64,000 nt of DNA from an uncultured Alphaproteobacteria bacterium (GTDB lineage Bacteria; Pseudomonadota; Alphaproteobacteria; Rhizobiales; Beijerinckiaceae). Below the pieces are notes generated by a model. That model was not told the origin of the DNA. It searched no databases and was given only the letters and a program-made list of their open reading frames with translations. The position numbers and the translations under genes were made by a program. This document shows, in pieces, positions 60,983-64,000 of the stretch. The stretch is taken from contig CALKHP010000048.1 of NCBI GenBank assembly GCA_937988775.1, positions 1-64,000 of the forward strand, written 5' to 3'. Within the stretch, counting starts at the first letter, position 1. Each line of letters begins with the position of its first letter.

Positions 60983-63364
60983 ATGGAATCGCCCCCCGCC
61001 TCCCCGAAGCCGCGTTCCCTTAAAGCCAGGCGCGCCGAGACCAAACGCACCGAGGCTGGTTCGGACCTCCCCTCGCGTGAGGCCGTCCTGACCTTCATGG
61101 CGGAAGCCAAGGGCAAGATCGGCAAGCGCGAGATCGCGCGCGCCTTCGGCGTCCGTGGCGACGCCAACAAGCTCGCCCTCAAGCAGATGCTGCGCGAGTT
61201 CGAGCGCCAGGGGCTGGTCGAGCGCCGGCGCAAGGGCCTGCACCGGGCCGGCGAACTGCCCAACGTCATGGTTTGCGACATTTTCGGCCGTGACGGCGAC
61301 GGCGAATTGCTCGCCGTGCCGGCCGAATGGGACGAGGAGGCGCAAGGCTCGCCGCCGCGCATCCTGGTGCATCTGCCGCGCCGGGCCGGCCACGGCCTGC
61401 CGGTGCCGGGCGTCTCCGACCGCGTGCTGATGCGCATCGAGCGCAACCGGGAGGCGGAAGGCCCGCGCTACCAGGGCCGTGTCCTGAAGATGCTCTCGAA
61501 GCGCAAGGACTGGCAGATCGGCGTGTTCCGCGCCCTGCCCGACGGCTCGGGCCGCATCGTGCCGATCGACAAGCGCGCGCAGGGGCGCGAACTCACCGTG
61601 CTGCGCAGCGATACGCTGGAAGCCGCCGATGGCGACCTCGTCGCCGTCGAGACCGGGCGCGACAGCCGGCTCGGCCTGCGCCAGGCCCGCGTGCGCGAGC
61701 GCCTCGGCTCGATGCGTTCCGAGCGCGCCATCAGCCTGATCGCCATCCACAGCCACGGCATCCCCGATGCGTTCAAGCCGCAGACGCTGGCCGAAGCCGC
61801 CGCCGCCAGGCCCGCCACGCTGAAGGGCCGCGAGGACTGGCGCGACCGCCTGCTCGTCACCATCGACCCGCCCGACGCCAAGGATCACGACGACGCCGTG
61901 CTGGCCGAGGCCGATCCCGACCCCGCCAATGCCGGCGGCTTCATCCTGACGGTCGCCATCGCCGATGTCGCCGCCTATGTCCGGCCGGGCTCGAGCCTCG
62001 ACCGCGAGGCGATCGAACGCGGCAACTCGGTGTATTTCCCCGACCGCGTCGTGCCGATGCTGCCCGAACGCATCTCGAACGATCTGTGCTCGCTGCGCCC
62101 CGGCGAGGACCGTCCGGCGCTGGCCGCCCGCATCGTCATCAGCCGCGCCGGGCGCAAACTCAGCCATAGCTTCCACCGCATCATGATGCGCTCGGCCGCC
62201 AGGCTCGCCTACCAGCAGGCGCAGGCCGCGATCGACGGCCGGCCGGACGACATCACCGGCATGCTGCTTGCCCCGGTGCTGAAGCCGCTCTGGGCCGCCT
62301 ATGGCGCGCTGAAACAGGCACGCACCGCGCGCGAACCGCTCGATCTCGACCTGCCCGAGCGCAAGCTGGTGCTCAACCCGGACGGCACGGTGAAGGATAT
62401 CGTCCAGCCCGAGCGCCTCGATGCGCACCGCCTGATCGAGGAGTTCATGATCATCGCCAATGTCTGCGCCGCCGAGACGCTGGAAAAGGCGCGCGCACCG
62501 GTGATGTACCGCGTGCATGATGCGCCCTCGCTCGAAAAGCTGATGTCATTGCGCGAGTTTCTCGTGTCGCTGCACATCTCGCTGCCCAAGGCCGGCGCGC
62601 TGCGCCCGGGCCAGTTCAACCAGATCCTCGCCCGCGTCGCCGACACCGAGAACGCCGCGCTCGTCAACGAGGTCGTGCTGCGCTCGCAGGCGCAGGCCGA
62701 GTATTCGCCGGAGAATTACGGCCATTTCGGCCTGAATCTGCGCCATTACGCCCATTTCACCTCGCCGATCCGGCGCTATGCCGACCTGCTCGTGCACCGT
62801 TCGCTGATCCGCGCATTGAAGCTCGGCGAGGACGGGCTGCCCGACACCACGCTGAGCGAGATGAAGGAGATCGGCCAGCGCATCTCGGTGGCGGAACGGC
62901 GCGCCATGGCGGCCGAGCGCGAAACCATCGACCGGCTGATCGCGCATTACCTCGCCGACCGGGTCGGCGCGACCTTCCCCGGCCGCGTCTCCGGCGTCAC
63001 CGGTTCCGGCCTGTTCGTGAAGCTCGATGAGATCGGCGCCGATGGCTATGTGCCGGTCGCCACGCTCGGCGCCGACTATTTCCACCATGACGAAACCCAG
63101 CACGCGCTGATCGGCAGCCGCACCGGCGAAGCCTTCCGGTTGGGCGACCGCGTCACGGTGAAACTCGTCGAGGCCCTGCCGGTTGCCGGCGCGCTTCGCT
63201 TCGAAATCCTGTCGCAGGGACGCTTCATGAAGACCAGCGCGTCGAAGCGCGGCCGTTTTCGCGACAAGGGCCGGCGCGGCAATGCGCCCGGCTTGCGTTC
63301 CGGCGAAAGCAGGCCCATGACACGCGTACGAACTGGAAAGGCGGCCGATTATGAGCCATTTTGA
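60983..63364 (+). CDS. rnr: Ribonuclease R
   Basis: 793 residues (E. coli 813). Processive 3'-5' exoribonuclease that degrades structured RNA. An N-terminal winged-helix region (KREIARAFGVRGDANKLALKQML) precedes cold-shock domains. The RNB catalytic core has the Asp cluster TIDPPDAKDHDDAV and FTSPIRRYADLLVHRSL, and an S1 domain (GRVSGVTGSGLFVKLDEIGADGYVP) follows. The ATG at 60983 follows GGGGG; a TTG at 60971 is less likely. The basic tail is short. The 3' end overlaps the DUF983 gene by 14 bases. Confidence 0.93.
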   Translation: MESPPASPKPRSLKARRAETKRTEAGSDLPSREAVLTFMAEAKGKIGKREIARAFGVRGDANKLALKQMLREFERQGLVERRRKGLHRAGELPNVMVCDIFGRDGDGELLAVPAEWDEEAQGSPPRILVHLPRRAGHGLPVPGVSDRVLMRIERNREAEGPRYQGRVLKMLSKRKDWQIGVFRALPDGSGRIVPIDKRAQGRELTVLRSDTLEAADGDLVAVETGRDSRLGLRQARVRERLGSMRSERAISLIAIHSHGIPDAFKPQTLAEAAAARPATLKGREDWRDRLLVTIDPPDAKDHDDAVLAEADPDPANAGGFILTVAIADVAAYVRPGSSLDREAIERGNSVYFPDRVVPMLPERISNDLCSLRPGEDRPALAARIVISRAGRKLSHSFHRIMMRSAARLAYQQAQAAIDGRPDDITGMLLAPVLKPLWAAYGALKQARTAREPLDLDLPERKLVLNPDGTVKDIVQPERLDAHRLIEEFMIIANVCAAETLEKARAPVMYRVHDAPSLEKLMSLREFLVSLHISLPKAGALRPGQFNQILARVADTENAALVNEVVLRSQAQAEYSPENYGHFGLNLRHYAHFTSPIRRYADLLVHRSLIRALKLGEDGLPDTTLSEMKEIGQRISVAERRAMAAERETIDRLIAHYLADRVGATFPGRVSGVTGSGLFVKLDEIGADGYVPVATLGADYFHHDETQHALIGSRTGEAFRLGDRVTVKLVEALPVAGALRFEILSQGRFMKTSASKRGRFRDKGRRGNAPGLRSGESRPMTRVRTGKAADYEPF

Positions 63365-63806
63365 ACTGTCAGCCTCGGGGCCGGACGAGCAACGCGACGT
63401 GGTGAGCGCCATGCGCCGCGGCGCGACGTGCCATTGCCCGCATTGCGGCGAAGGCAAGCTGTTTGGCGGTGGTTTCCTCACTGCGGTGCACACCTGCTCG
63501 GCCTGCGGCGAACAGCTTGACCTGCACCGCGCCGATGATCTGCCGGCCTATGTCGTGGTGGCGATCGTCGGCCATGTCGTGGTCGCGCTGAACCTGATGA
63601 TGGAGCGCGCCGCCGAATGGCCGCTCTGGGTGCATTTCGCCATCTGGCCGGCGCTGGCGCTGACCTTGACCATGCTGCTGCTGCGCCCGGTCAAGGGCGC
63701 GCTGATCGGCTACCAATGGGCGCTGCGCATGCACGGCTTCGACCCGGATGGCGACATTCATGCCGGCCCCGTCACCGTCCTGCCACCGACCGAGAAGCTT
63801 CCGTGA
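63351..63806 (+). CDS. DUF983 membrane protein with zinc-ribbon motifs
   Basis: 151 residues. Two cysteine pairs (CHCPHCGEGKLF and CSACGEQ) near the N-terminus form a rubredoxin-like zinc site, followed by two membrane segments (VVVAIVGHVVVALNL and FAIWPALALTLTMLLL). DUF983 has no established function. It starts inside rnr and overlaps the next gene by four bases, the usual rnr-DUF983-NUDIX order in alphaproteobacteria. Confidence 0.9.
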   Translation: MSHFELSASGPDEQRDVVSAMRRGATCHCPHCGEGKLFGGGFLTAVHTCSACGEQLDLHRADDLPAYVVVAIVGHVVVALNLMMERAAEWPLWVHFAIWPALALTLTMLLLRPVKGALIGYQWALRMHGFDPDGDIHAGPVTVLPPTEKLP

Positions 63807-64000
63807 ACGATCTCCCCGAACCGATGATGGGCGTCGGCGCGGCCGAGACCGTCGACAAGGCGCTCGAGCAGTTGAGGAACGAGCCGCGCGAGCGGCGCTG
63901 GCCGAACGTGCGCCCGCGCGACGCGGCGACGCTGATCATCCTCGATCGCAGCGGCAAGACGCCGAAAATACTGATGGGGCGGCGTCACCCCAGCCATAAA
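63803..64000 (+). CDS. NUDIX hydrolase, 5' part only (cut by window end)
   Basis: 66 codons from a GTG at 63803 (overlapping the DUF983 stop) to the window edge. The visible part, ending RPRDAATLIILDRSG, KILMGRRHPSHK, is the entry strand of the NUDIX fold in the CoA-diphosphatase/NudC-like group. The NUDIX box itself lies beyond the window. Confidence 0.75.
   Translation, partial: MNDLPEPMMGVGAAETVDKALEQLRNEPRERRWPNVRPRDAATLIILDRSGKTPKILMGRRHPSHK

Noticed and set aside
1..64000. tRNA, rRNA, CRISPR arrays or a replication origin
   Set aside because: No tRNA-like T-loop/acceptor pattern, rRNA block, regular repeat-spacer series or DnaA-box cluster was noticed by eye; a covariance-model scan would be the decisive test.

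Overview
The window is GC-rich DNA that reads as a chromosomal segment of an alphaproteobacterium, most likely of the order Hyphomicrobiales (Rhizobiales). The pointers are an ExoR-type SEL1-repeat protein, a DmeR/DmeF metal-efflux pair, a topA-gdh-rnr-DUF983-NUDIX block, many binding-protein-dependent transporters and extragenic palindromes typical of that group. No rRNA, tRNA or CRISPR array was found.

Positions 1 to 17.6 kb look like an accessory island. In order they hold a Phd-like antitoxin and a divergent PIN-domain toxin, a soluble FtsH-like AAA+/M41 protease with a small partner, the RcnR-type regulator dmeR with the cobalt/nickel exporter dmeF, a NitT/TauT-type ABC permease plus ATPase without a binding protein, a DedA protein, and an apparently intact Tn7-like transposition operon (tnsA, tnsB, tnsC, tniQ) closed by a strong terminator. 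Long gene-poor gaps (3.6-4.1, 5.6-6.6 and 11.0-11.6 kb) fit an island built by repeated insertion.

Positions 17.9 to 27.2 kb carry a LysR regulator divergent from surE, followed by a Ugp-like sugar/glycerophosphoryl binding protein, two permeases and a metallophosphoesterase. This reads as a phospho-ester scavenging unit that borrows its ABC ATPase from elsewhere. An M20 deacylase, a methyltransferase and a cystathionine gamma-synthase follow. A 125-bp repeat is present after dmeF and again after the phosphoesterase gene.

Positions 27.4 to 50.9 kb form a large nitrogen-compound catabolic locus arranged around a LysR gene at 33.8 kb. To its left, on the minus strand, lie a peptide-type ABC importer and a VOC protein. 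To its right lie an ATZ/TRZ-like amidohydrolase, a ureohydrolase, an N-carbamoyl amidohydrolase, an MmgE/PrpD protein, a hydantoin racemase (opposite strand), a hydantoinase, an M20 hydrolase, a protein with three tandem RidA domains, a DUF1028 protein and a second complete peptide-type importer. Together they suggest import and stepwise opening of cyclic ureides, guanidines or hydantoins; the substrate cannot be named from sequence alone.

The last 13 kb is housekeeping: wrbA, an old-yellow-enzyme, a ceramidase-like membrane protein, xthA, exoR, topA, a Glu/Leu-type dehydrogenase, rnr, a DUF983 protein and the start of a NUDIX hydrolase cut by the window edge.
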